64,000 nucleotides of DNA from assembly GCA_051893555.1 (NCBI GenBank), contig JBJFHL010000087.1, positions 1-64,000 of the forward strand, given 5' to 3'. The notes under the pieces were generated by a model. The model made no database searches, was not told where the DNA came from, and worked only from the letters and a program-made list of their open reading frames with translations. This stretch comes from RGIG7179 sp051893555. Its GTDB lineage: Bacteria > Bacillota > Clostridia > Peptostreptococcales > Anaerovoracaceae. The translations under genes and the position numbers were made by a program. Positions 36,071-45,200 of this stretch are shown one piece after another; the stretch's first letter is position 1, and every line of letters starts with the position of its first letter.

Positions 36071-38023
36071 TTACGTCACCGGATTGCCATCTTCTGCGAT
36101 GGTGGTGACGATCTCGCACCGGTCGCCGTTATCGGCAAACAGCAGCATGCCTTTGGATTCCATGCCACGCAGCTGTCTCGGCTTCAGGTTGGCCACCACG
36201 ATGACTTTTTTGCCCACCATTTCTTCCGGCGTGAAATCTTCTGCCACACCGCTGATGATCTGGCGGCGCTCGGTGCCCATCTTCACCTGGAACACCAGCA
36301 GCTTATCTGCTTTCGGGTGCTTCTCCGCGCTGAGGATGGTGCCGACGCGGAAGTCAATCTTGTCAAAATCGTCATAGACGATCTCCGGCTTCAGTTCCAG
36401 CGGAATGTTCTCCGGCTCAGCCGGTGCGTCCTTGGCGGCGCCCAGAGCGGACAGCTCTTCCAGTTCCTTTTCGATGTCCAGACGCGGGAAGATCGGATCG
36501 CCCTTCTTCACCTGTTCGCCATACATCATATCAAACTCGAAGGCATCTTCCCATACCACATCGCTGTACCACAGACCCAGCTGCTTGCGGATCTCTTTGG
36601 AAGTGGTGTGCATGAACGGATAGATCAGGACAGACACGATCCGCAGGGTTTCTGCCAGATTGTGCATTACCGTATCCAGTTCCGCCTTCTTTTCCGGATC
36701 CTTTGCCAGGATCCAAGGCGTCTTTTCATCGATATATTTGTTGGCCCGTCTTACCACGATCCAGATTTCTTCCAGTGCCATGTTGAAGGCGAATTTATCC
36801 ATCTGGGTTTCCACTTTGGCAGCTGCGCCGGTGGCGATGGACTTCAGCTCGCGATCGATCTCGTCCTCGGTCTTGCTTTCCGGAACGAAGCCGCCGCAGT
36901 ATTTCTCGATCATGGAAACGGTTCTGGAAACCAGGTTGCCCAGGTCGTTGGCCAGATCGTAGTTCATTCTCTTCAGCATCACCTCATTGGTGAAGACGCC
37001 GTCCTGTCCGAAGGTGTACTCCCGCAGCAGGAAGTATTTCAGGGCGTCGATGCCGTAGCGGTCGATGAGAACCACCGGATCCACCACGTCTTTGCCCTTG
37101 GCGGCTTTGGACTTGGAGACTTTCTCGCCGCCCAGCAGTAGCCAGCCGTGGCCCAGAACCTGCTTCGGCAGCGGCAGATCCGCACTCATCAGCATAGCCG
37201 GCCAGATCACCGTATGGAACCGGACAATTTCCTTGCCCACCAGGTGGACGTTTGCCGGCCAGTATTTGTCATACAGCTCCGGTTCATCCGGATAGCCCAG
37301 GGCCGTGATATAGTTGGTCAGTGCATCCAGCCATACATAGATGACATGCTTCTCATCGATTGGAACCGGAATCCCCCAGTCGAACGTGGAACGGGAAATG
37401 CAAAGATCATCCAGTCCCTGCTTTACGAAGGAAATCATTTCATTTCTTCTGGATTCCGGCTGCAGGAATTCCGGATTGTTCTCAAACAGTTCCAGCAGCT
37501 TGTCCTGATATTTGCTCAGTTTGAAGAAGTAAGCCTCTTCCTTGGCAGGCTGCACCGGCCGTCCGCAGTCCGGACAGCAGCCGTTCACCAGCTGGCTCTC
37601 GGTCCAGAAGGATTCACACGGCGTGCAGTAAAGGCCTTCATACTCTCCTTTATATATATCACCTTTTTCGTACATCTTCATGAAGATCTGCTGTACCCGC
37701 TTCACGTGGCGCGGCTCGGTGGTCCGGATGAAATCGTCATAGGAAATTTCCATGGTCGCCCAAAGCTTCTTGATGCCGTCCACCACCTCATCCACATAGG
37801 CCTGCGGGGTCACGCCCTTGGCGTCCGCCAGGGTCTGAATCTTCTGTCCATGCTCGTCGGTTCCGGTCAGGAAATGTACATCATACCCGCAAAGCCGCTT
37901 GAACCGTGCCATGGCGTCCGCCATGACGGTGCAGTAGGTATGGCCGATGTGCAGATTGCTGCTCGGATAGTAAATCGGCGTGGTAATGTAGTAGGTGCCT
38001 TTCGATCCTTTTTTTTCTGTCAT
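36071..38023 (-). CDS. metG: Methionyl-tRNA synthetase
   Basis: A 650-residue class I enzyme that charges tRNA-Met. The HIGH-type motif is YYPSSNLHIGHTY, zinc-binding Cys pairs are CTPCESFW and GCCPDC, and the KMSKS motif reads KVSKSKA. The C-terminal Trbp111-like tRNA-binding domain is present (DFDKIDFRVGTILSAEKHP, IVVANLKPRQLRGMESKGM). Length and domains are those of the dimeric bacterial form. A promoter (38175-38146) and GC-rich leader precede it; I looked for a T-box core (GGTGGNACCGCG) and did not find one. The start has AGGGAG about 11 nt upstream. Confidence 0.95.
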   Translation of the reverse strand: MTEKKGSKGTYYITTPIYYPSSNLHIGHTYCTVMADAMARFKRLCGYDVHFLTGTDEHGQKIQTLADAKGVTPQAYVDEVVDGIKKLWATMEISYDDFIRTTEPRHVKRVQQIFMKMYEKGDIYKGEYEGLYCTPCESFWTESQLVNGCCPDCGRPVQPAKEEAYFFKLSKYQDKLLELFENNPEFLQPESRRNEMISFVKQGLDDLCISRSTFDWGIPVPIDEKHVIYVWLDALTNYITALGYPDEPELYDKYWPANVHLVGKEIVRFHTVIWPAMLMSADLPLPKQVLGHGWLLLGGEKVSKSKAAKGKDVVDPVVLIDRYGIDALKYFLLREYTFGQDGVFTNEVMLKRMNYDLANDLGNLVSRTVSMIEKYCGGFVPESKTEDEIDRELKSIATGAAAKVETQMDKFAFNMALEEIWIVVRRANKYIDEKTPWILAKDPEKKAELDTVMHNLAETLRIVSVLIYPFMHTTSKEIRKQLGLWYSDVVWEDAFEFDMMYGEQVKKGDPIFPRLDIEKELEELSALGAAKDAPAEPENIPLELKPEIVYDDFDKIDFRVGTILSAEKHPKADKLLVFQVKMGTERRQIISGVAEDFTPEEMVGKKVIVVANLKPRQLRGMESKGMLLFADNGDRCEIVTTIAEDGNPVT

Positions 38024-38145
38024 TGTTTATAGTCTCCCTTCATCTCCCCCTCGAATGAGAGAGGGCAGTTTGCTGGTGCCGCTTCCTGTGCGGCGCGTTA
38101 TGGTGCCGCCGGCGTCCGATCCGGCTGCCGGCATTCCTACCCTAT

Positions 38146-38175
38146 AGAATACCACAGTTTCAAGGCATTCGTCAA
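38146..38175 (-). promoter_or_regulatory. metG promoter
   Basis: On the minus strand TTGACG (38175-38170), an 18-bp spacer and TATTCT (38151-38146). The leader of about 115 nt contains GC-rich inverted repeats but no recognised riboswitch. Confidence 0.55.
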
Positions 38176-38201
38176 TCCTTCGCAAAGCATTCTCGCCCCA
38201 C

Positions 38202-39257
38202 TTACCGGAACGAGAAATAAACGCCTCCCGGCTGCAGCTTCGTACCCTTCAGCAGCGCCATCTCTTCTACCGTAACCAGCTGAAAACCCTGTTCTGTAAG
38301 CTTTGGAATCAGTCGCTTCGAAGCCTCCGCAGTGGAAGCATAAAGATCATGCATCAGAACGATATTCCCGTCTTTCGCGTGCCGCATGACTTCTGCATAG
38401 ACGGAATCCGCATTCCTTGTTTTCCAGTCCCGGGTATCCACATTCCACAAAATCACAGGCATCCCCACTGCTTTTTTCACCGCATCGGAAGCGTTTCCGC
38501 CGGGTGTTCTGGTAATCACGGGCGCTTCCCCCACTGCCTTCTCCACTGCGGCATTGCACTTGCTGATCTGCTGCCGGATTTCCTTGGACGTCAGTCCGGA
38601 ATAAAATGTGTGGGAGTAGGAATGGTTTCCGATCTGGCATCCCATTGCACTCGCCCGGTTTATGGTTTTCGCATAAGATTTGACCCGATTTCCGACGAGA
38701 AAGAATGTGGCCAAACCACCGTTTTCCTCCAGGGTATCCAGAATGGCGGCTGTGTTTCCTGACGGGCCATCGTCATAGGTCAGGCAAATTGCCTTCTTAT
38801 TTCCGTAAACCGTCCGCAGCAGCACGCCGTTTTCATCAAAAGTGTAAACATTTCCTCTGATTTTATGTATGCCGGTATACCGTTTCCCGGTGATTCTTCC
38901 AAGATAATACCTGTTTCCGCCAATGGTATGCCATCCCCTGTACAGCTTTCCCGTTTTTTTGCCGAAATAATAGGTATCGCCATCGATGGTCTGCCAGCCT
39001 TTCAGCATGACGCCATCCTGATAACAGAAGGTTTCTCCGGACGCATCCGTCTGCCACCCGTTTCGTACAGGCACCTCGCTGTCCCCCGGCGACTCACTGT
39101 CCCCCGGCGACTCGGACGGTTCCGCACCGGATACTTCAGGTAATTCCCCTGCTTCCGTTGACGGAGCCGGTTCCACCGTCTCCTGCGCCCAGGAAACCCC
39201 GGAAAATACGGTCATGATCAGCATAACCGCAAGCATTGCTGCAATGATTTTTTTCAT
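38202..39257 (-). CDS. Secreted polysaccharide deacetylase with choline/cell-wall-binding repeats
   Basis: A 351-residue secreted protein. The signal peptide (MKKIIAAMLAVMLIMTVFSGVSWA) and a Pro/Ser/Glu linker with two SPGDSE repeats are followed by cell-wall-binding repeats (about 66-150: GWQTIDGDTYYFGKKTGKLYRGWHTI pattern). A NodB deacetylase domain completes it (about 155-340). Motifs are LTYDDGPS (metal Asp), GNHSYSH (metal His residues), TRTPGGNA and VLMHDLYA. It likely removes acetyl groups from peptidoglycan GlcNAc or MurNAc. The position after LTYD matches TFDDGP closely, so it should be active. Confidence 0.9.
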   Translation of the reverse strand: MKKIIAAMLAVMLIMTVFSGVSWAQETVEPAPSTEAGELPEVSGAEPSESPGDSESPGDSEVPVRNGWQTDASGETFCYQDGVMLKGWQTIDGDTYYFGKKTGKLYRGWHTIGGNRYYLGRITGKRYTGIHKIRGNVYTFDENGVLLRTVYGNKKAICLTYDDGPSGNTAAILDTLEENGGLATFFLVGNRVKSYAKTINRASAMGCQIGNHSYSHTFYSGLTSKEIRQQISKCNAAVEKAVGEAPVITRTPGGNASDAVKKAVGMPVILWNVDTRDWKTRNADSVYAEVMRHAKDGNIVLMHDLYASTAEASKRLIPKLTEQGFQLVTVEEMALLKGTKLQPGGVYFSFR

Positions 39258-39323
39258 TCTTACTTCGTCCCCTTTCGAATATTGCTTGTGCTCTATTCAT
39301 GTTATGCGAAAACAGAAGTGTCG

Positions 39324-40133
39324 TCAAGAAGAAATGCAGAAACTGTCTAGAATTCTGCCGATCGACACCATATCCACGGCGCCATCCAGGCTGTCCGCCG
39401 TCAAAATCAGATTTTTTCCCGGCAGGATTCCGTTTTGAATGTAGAGCTCCAGCTTTTTCAGCGCCTGCTGCCTGTATTTTTCCTGACTCAGCAGGCCCAG
39501 ATGTTCCCAGTAAATCCAGTCTTCCTCCGGTGCATTTTCATATGGCAGCAGAATGAAGTCGGTGTAGACCGTGGTGCCGTATCCATCCGCCCCGTACAAA
39601 GTGATTCCTTTTTCGTACATAATATAAAACCCTTTCGCATATGCCAGTTCTGCAATGGCAGCCTCAATTCGGGATCGAACGACGAGCCCGAAGCTGGTTG
39701 TGTGGATCAGATGCTCCCGGAAATACGGGTTTTCAGACTGGGTAAACCGGATCCCATTCTCTGCATATTTCCCAGGATTGGGATCCTCTGTTCGATAACT
39801 TTCCGGCAGCCTCGTTTTCAGCGAATCTACATCATAAGGCTGATATGCATGCAGAAAACGATCCAGCGCCTGCAGATTCCTTTCCAGAACCATTTTCCCT
39901 TCTGCACAAAGCCGCTGATGCTGCAGTTTTTTCACCAGTTCCATCTGATTCCGTCCCAGATAAATCTCTCTGCTGCAACCCTGATGTTTCACATAATACT
40001 CCCGTTTACCGTTCTTCCTGTTCCTGACAATCAGCCGACAGGCACTGTCGTATTTCTTCGCTTCCGCCTCGTAATAATTCAGCAGCTCTGCCTCCACGCG
40101 GCGCTCCTTTTTCAATTGTCGGATTAAATCCAT
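39324..40133 (-). CDS. Conserved hypothetical protein, possible PD-(D/E)XK-fold nuclease
   Basis: A 269-residue soluble protein that I cannot assign to a named family. The N-terminal half is charged and helical and includes KREYYVKHQGCSREIYLGR. The C-terminal half has a pattern like restriction-endonuclease-fold proteins: SRIEAAIAELAYAKG (Glu), YEKGITLYG, YTDFILLPYE (Asp), IYWEHLGLLSQEKYRQQALKKLELY (Glu, then Lys) and NLILTADS. The start has GGAGG 6 nt upstream. It has its own promoter and stands alone between the deacetylase gene and gltD. Function is unknown; nuclease activity is inferred only from motif order. Confidence 0.7.
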   Translation of the reverse strand: MDLIRQLKKERRVEAELLNYYEAEAKKYDSACRLIVRNRKNGKREYYVKHQGCSREIYLGRNQMELVKKLQHQRLCAEGKMVLERNLQALDRFLHAYQPYDVDSLKTRLPESYRTEDPNPGKYAENGIRFTQSENPYFREHLIHTTSFGLVVRSRIEAAIAELAYAKGFYIMYEKGITLYGADGYGTTVYTDFILLPYENAPEEDWIYWEHLGLLSQEKYRQQALKKLELYIQNGILPGKNLILTADSLDGAVDMVSIGRILDSFCISS

Positions 40134-40187
40134 TCATGTCCTCCTTCTCTGGCGCACACATACACACGCTTCCCATCACACACTGCT

Positions 40188-40216
40188 ATCATACCGCGTT
40201 TCGACGGCTATCGCAA
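40188..40216 (-). promoter_or_regulatory. Promoter of the nuclease-like gene
   Basis: On the minus strand TTGCGA (40216-40211), a 17-bp spacer and TATGAT (40193-40188), 55 bp before the start codon. The rest of the 40134-40532 gap is AT-rich, with a partial echo of the gltD terminator stem (TTTTACGTGGACG near 40292) and no gene. Confidence 0.6.
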
Positions 40217-40460
40217 CTGTTTATTGTAATTTAAATACATAATTTACAGTAAAATTTTTCAAGTCATCCCGTAAACTCGCCCTTTTTTCATTTTACGTGG
40301 ACGATTTTACAGTTTCTGGATTTTTTCTCGCATGGATTACACCCGCTCTTTGCTGTAGGTGCTCCAGTTTCGACATTTCCCAACAAAATCCGACATTTTT
40401 CTACACGTTTTTTCTCGTACTTTTGTGGATTGCTTCTGTGTTCTCCGCCTCAATGCAGAA

Positions 40461-40507
40461 AAAACTCCACGTAAAATCTTAAAAATCGAGCATTTACGTG
40501 GAGTTTT
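40461..40507 (-). terminator. Intrinsic terminator of gltBD
   Basis: The stem AAAACTCCACGTAAA / TTTACGTGGAGTTTT, on the minus strand followed by TTTTTTC, is 26 bp past the gltD stop. Confidence 0.85.
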
Positions 40508-40532
40508 CATTTTTATTTCATTCTCTGTGTCT

Positions 40533-42245
40533 TTACAGCAGGTTTGTGTAGTCCATCAGGTACTCATCCACCGCCTTGGCGCAGGCTCTGCCTTCTGCAA
40601 TGGCCCAGACCACCAGGGACTGGCCCCGGCGGGCGTCGCCCGCCGCGAAGACGCCGGCCGCGCTGGTCGCGAAAGGCCCGGCCGGCCGGGCCGGCCGGCT
40701 GTCTTCACCGCCGCCGCAGGCGGCGGGGGCCTTCCCGGCGCAGGCGGCGAGGGCCTTCTCATCCGGTGCCTGCAGATTGCTGCGGCCATCAGTCTTTACG
40801 CCGAAGGCCTTCGCTATATATTCCTGCGGTCCCAGGAAACCAGCTGCTATGAGCAGCAGGTCACATTCCATTTCTGTTTCGCTGCCGGCGACCTCCTTCA
40901 TGACGGTTCTTCCCGTCTTTTCATCCAGGGATGGTTCCAGCTTCACGGTCTGCAGCCCGCGAATCTGACCGGATTCATCCGTCAGAATGGCTTTGACCGT
41001 TGTCTGGTAAATGCGGGGATCTGCGCCGAACTGGTCCATGGCCTCTTCCTGGCCGTAGTCCACCTTCAGCACCTTCGGCCACTGAGGCCACTGGTTGTCT
41101 TCCCGGCGCTCCGTCGGCGGCTTTGGCATCATCTCCAGCTGCACGACAGATTTGCAGCCGTGGCGGATGGCGGTGCCCACACAGTCATTTCCGGTATCGC
41201 CGCCGCCTACTACAACGACCCGCTTTCCGGCGGCGGAAATGCAGGCGGAAAGATCCGGTTGCGCAGGGATCCGGCCGGCCAGCTGGGTGCCGCCGAAGGC
41301 CCCACCAGCTGCGGGTTCGACCTTTCCGGCTGAATGTCCGGCGGCTCCGGCCATTCCAGCTGATGTTCCCGCGGCAGCGGCCCTCTCTGCCTGTGCCACG
41401 GCTTCATCCAGCAACGCTTTCGTGGTGGACTTGAGGAAGTCCACGGCGAAGTGGACGCCCTTGGCCCCGTCCCGGCCCGGGACCTTCAGGTCCCGGGGCC
41501 GGCCGGCGCCGCAGCAGAGCACCACGGCATCATACTCCTTCATCAGGGCGCGGGCATCTTTGGCGGTGCGGATGTCTTTGCCAGTGACAAACCGGACCCC
41601 TTCCGCTTCCATCAATTCCACGCGCCGCTGGACGACCCATTTTTCCAGCTTCATGTTAGGAATGCCGTACATCAGCAAGCCGCCGGGCCGGTCCTCTTTC
41701 TCGAATACGGTGACCTGGTGGCCCCGCTTGTTCAGTCGGTCCGCACAAGCCAGACCCGACGGACCGGAGCCCACCACGGCCACACGCTTCTCGGTGCGGA
41801 CTGCCGGCGGCTGCGGCTGGACGAAGCCCTTCTGGAAGCCATACTCGATGACAAACAATTCATTTTCCTTGACGGTCACCGGATCATCATACATACCGCA
41901 GGTGCAGGCCGCTTCACAGAGCGCCGGGCAGACCCTGCCCGTAAACTCCGGAAAACTGCTGGTTTTCAGCAGCCGGGCCAGCGCATGACTCCAGTTTCCG
42001 TGATAAATCTCATCGTTCCACTCCGGAATCAGATTGTGGAGCGGGCAGCCCGACACGGCGCCGTGAAGCGACATGGCCGACTGGCAGAACGGCACACCGC
42101 AGTTCATGCAGCGGGCACCCTGCTCCTGCCGCTCCTCCTTCATCATCATGGGATGAAACTCATTGAAGTTCTGTATTCTTTCCGCCGGACTTATCGCCGG
42201 ATTGGTTTTTCTTTCATATTCCAAAAATCCTGTTGCCTTTCCCAT
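40533..42245 (-). CDS. gltD: Glutamate synthase small (beta) subunit
   Basis: A flavoprotein that passes electrons from NAD(P)H through FAD and Fe-S centres to GltB. Cys clusters (ARCMNCGVPFCQ, GCPLHNLIPEWND, GRVCPALCEAAC) and two dinucleotide folds (VAVVGSGPSGLACAD; VVVVGGGDTGNDC) are intact, as is GVFAAGDARRGQSLVVWAI. At 570 residues it is about 80 longer than usual. Two Ala/Gly/Pro-rich inserts account for this, one between the folds (AERAAAAGTSAGMAGAAG onward) and one near the C-terminus (ALAACAGKAPAACGGGEDS). They probably arose by GC-rich expansion. It starts 12 nt after gltB with a GGAGG site. Confidence 0.93.
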   Translation of the reverse strand: MGKATGFLEYERKTNPAISPAERIQNFNEFHPMMMKEERQEQGARCMNCGVPFCQSAMSLHGAVSGCPLHNLIPEWNDEIYHGNWSHALARLLKTSSFPEFTGRVCPALCEAACTCGMYDDPVTVKENELFVIEYGFQKGFVQPQPPAVRTEKRVAVVGSGPSGLACADRLNKRGHQVTVFEKEDRPGGLLMYGIPNMKLEKWVVQRRVELMEAEGVRFVTGKDIRTAKDARALMKEYDAVVLCCGAGRPRDLKVPGRDGAKGVHFAVDFLKSTTKALLDEAVAQAERAAAAGTSAGMAGAAGHSAGKVEPAAGGAFGGTQLAGRIPAQPDLSACISAAGKRVVVVGGGDTGNDCVGTAIRHGCKSVVQLEMMPKPPTERREDNQWPQWPKVLKVDYGQEEAMDQFGADPRIYQTTVKAILTDESGQIRGLQTVKLEPSLDEKTGRTVMKEVAGSETEMECDLLLIAAGFLGPQEYIAKAFGVKTDGRSNLQAPDEKALAACAGKAPAACGGGEDSRPARPAGPFATSAAGVFAAGDARRGQSLVVWAIAEGRACAKAVDEYLMDYTNLL

Positions 42246-42257
42246 GTCCGGTCCTCC

Positions 42258-45200
42258 TTACTTTTTGGTCACTTTATAAAACGCTTCCAGCTCCGCCTGC
42301 TCTCTTGTCAGGCCCTTCTTCTCGAAGTGGCCGATGGCATTGAGCATTTTGCGGTAGTCCTCCGGAACGATCTTCTTAAACAGCGGCAGATATGCCGGCA
42401 GATCCGCCAGGATCCGTTCTGCCAGGGCAGAGCCGGTGGCTGCCAGATGCTCCTTCAGCATGGCTGTAATTTCTTCGATATCGTGCTTTTCCGAAACCGT
42501 TTCCATGGAAACCATGGACTTGTTCAGGTTCAGATAGAAATCATGATGCTCGTCCAGTACATAAGCGATACCGCCGCTCATGCCCGCCGCAAAGTTTTTG
42601 CCGGTTGGACCCAGCACCAGAACTTTGCCGCCGGTCATGTATTCGCAGCCGTGATCGCCGACGCCTTCCACCACAGCCCGTGCGCCGGAATTCCGCACGC
42701 AGAACCGCTCGCCGGCGATGCCGCTGATATAGGCGCTGCCGGAGGTGGCACCGTAGAGGGCCACGTTGCCGATGATGATGTTTTCCTCTGCCTTGAACTT
42801 GCTGCCGGCCGGCGGACAGATCACCAGTTTGCCGCCGGACAGTCCCTTGCCGAAGTAGTCGTTGCTGTCCCCTTCCACGCGGATGGTCACACCCTTTGGC
42901 AGGAAGGCGCCCAGAGACTGGCCGCCGCTGCCGATACAGCGGATCTGATACAGATCATCCGGCAGGGTATTTCCGTACCGCCGGGTCACCTCGGAACCGA
43001 AGATGGTTCCCAATGTCCGGTTGGTGCTGGAAATCTCCACATCCACCGCGCAAGGCTCTTTCTTTTCCAGGGCCTTTTCCATGGCAGGCAGAATCACCTT
43101 TTCGTCCAGAGTGTTCTCCAGCTGGAAGTCGTACACTTTGGCCGGATCGAAGCCCACATGGCTTTCGAAGGCCGGCTCGCCGGAAGCCGTCTTATACAGG
43201 ATCCGGGACAGGTCTACCGAGGCTGCACGGTCGGTGATCATGTGGTCGGACACCTTCAAAAGATCCGTCCGGCCCACCAGATCCGATACCTTCCGGATGC
43301 CCAGGGAAGCCATGATCTCACGAAGTTCTTCCGCCACAAAGAGCATAAAGTTCATCACATACTCCGGCTTGCCGCAGAAACGGAGCCGTAAGGACGGATT
43401 TTGCGTCGCAACGCCCACCGGGCAGGTGTCCAGATTGCAGACGCGCATCATGACGCAGCCCATGGTCACCAGCGGAGCCGTGGCGAAGCCGAATTCCTCG
43501 GCGCCCAGCATGCAGGCGATGGCCACATCCCGGCCGGTCATCAGCTTGCCGTCGGTCTCCAGAATGACTCTGGACCGGAGGCCGTTTTCGATCAGAGCCT
43601 TGTGGGTCTCTGCCAGACCCAGCTCCCACGGCAGACCTGCCCCGTGGATGGAGCTCTGGGGTGCCGCACCGGTGCCCCCGTCATAACCGGAAATCAGGAT
43701 AACCTGGGCACCGGCCTTTGCCACGCCGGCTGCGATGGTGCCCACGCCGCACTCGGAAACCAGCTTCACGGAAATCCGGGCCGCCCGGTTGGCATTCTTC
43801 AGATCATAGATCAGCTGAGACAGATCCTCGATGGAGTAAATGTCGTGGTGCGGCGGCGGGGAAATCAGGGAAACACCCGGCGTGGAGCAACGTGTCTGAG
43901 CAATCCACGGGTACACCTTGGAACCCGGCAGATGACCGCCTTCCCCCGGCTTGGCCCCCTGGGCCATTTTGATCTGAATCTCCGACGCGCTCATGAGATA
44001 CTCGCTGGTGACACCGAACCGGCCGCTGGCCACCTGCTTGATGGCACTGTTTTTGATGGTGCCCAGCCGCTCCGGCCGTTCGCCGCCTTCGCCGGAATTG
44101 GACTTGCCGCCCAGGGTATTCATGGCAATGGCCATACACTCATGGGCCTCCTGCGAGATGGAGCCGTAAGACATGGCACCTGTCTTGAACCGCTTCACGA
44201 TTTCCGAAGCCGGTTCCACTTCCTCCAGCGGAATCGGACCGCCGGTGCCGCCGGCCGCTGCAGAAGCCGCAGCTGCCGCCTCGAAGTCGAAATCAATCAG
44301 ACCCCGCAGGGCATGCGGCCGGTTTTCAATATCCACCACATCCACCATGCGGCTGAACTCCTTGAACCGTTCATAGGAACCGGTCTGGGCTGCCTCCCGC
44401 AAAGCGATGATGGTATTCGGATTGTACATGTGGTCTTCTTTATCCTGGCCGGTTCTGAGCTTGTGGATGCCCACGCTGTCCAGGGTGGTATCCACACCCA
44501 GCTCCAGCGGATCAAAGGCATGGTCATGACGCCATTCGACACCTTCGCCGATTTCTGCCAGACCGATACCGCCGATACGGCTCACCGTATTGGTGAAGTA
44601 CTTGTCGATCACATCCTGCCGGATTCCCACCGCTTCAAACAGCTGGGAGGACTGGTAGGACTGGAGGGTGGAAACCCCCATCTTGGAAGCGATCTTCACG
44701 ATGCCGTGAAGCACGGCCAGATTGTAGTCGGTGATGGCCGTGGCCACATCCTTGTCCAGCATGCCCATATCGATCAGTTCGGCGATGCATTCGTGAGCCA
44801 GATACGGCTGCACAGCCCGGGCACCGTAGCCCAGCAGGGCGGCAAACTGGTGCACCGTCCGCGGTTCGCCGCTTTCCAGAATGATGGACACTGCCGTCCG
44901 CTTCTTGGTCTGAATCAGATGATGTTCCAGGGCGGATACCGCCAGCAAGGACGGAATGGCCACATGGGTCTCGTCGATGCCCCGGTCGGACAGGATCAAA
45001 ATATTGGCACCGTTCTTATAGGCCCGGTCCGCTGCGATGAACAGCTGGTCCAGGGCCCGCTCCAGCGGCGTGTTTTTATAGTACAGCAGAGACACTTCCT
45101 CCACCTTCATGCCCGGCTGGTCCACCGACTTGATCTTCAGCAGATCCACCGCCGTCAGGATCGGATTCTTAATCTCCAGCACCCGGCAGTTGTCCGGGGT

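Noticed and set aside
38024..38145. T-box riboswitch upstream of metG
   Set aside because: The leader is only about 115 nt and lacks the GGTGGNACCGCG core; only GC-rich inverted repeats are present.
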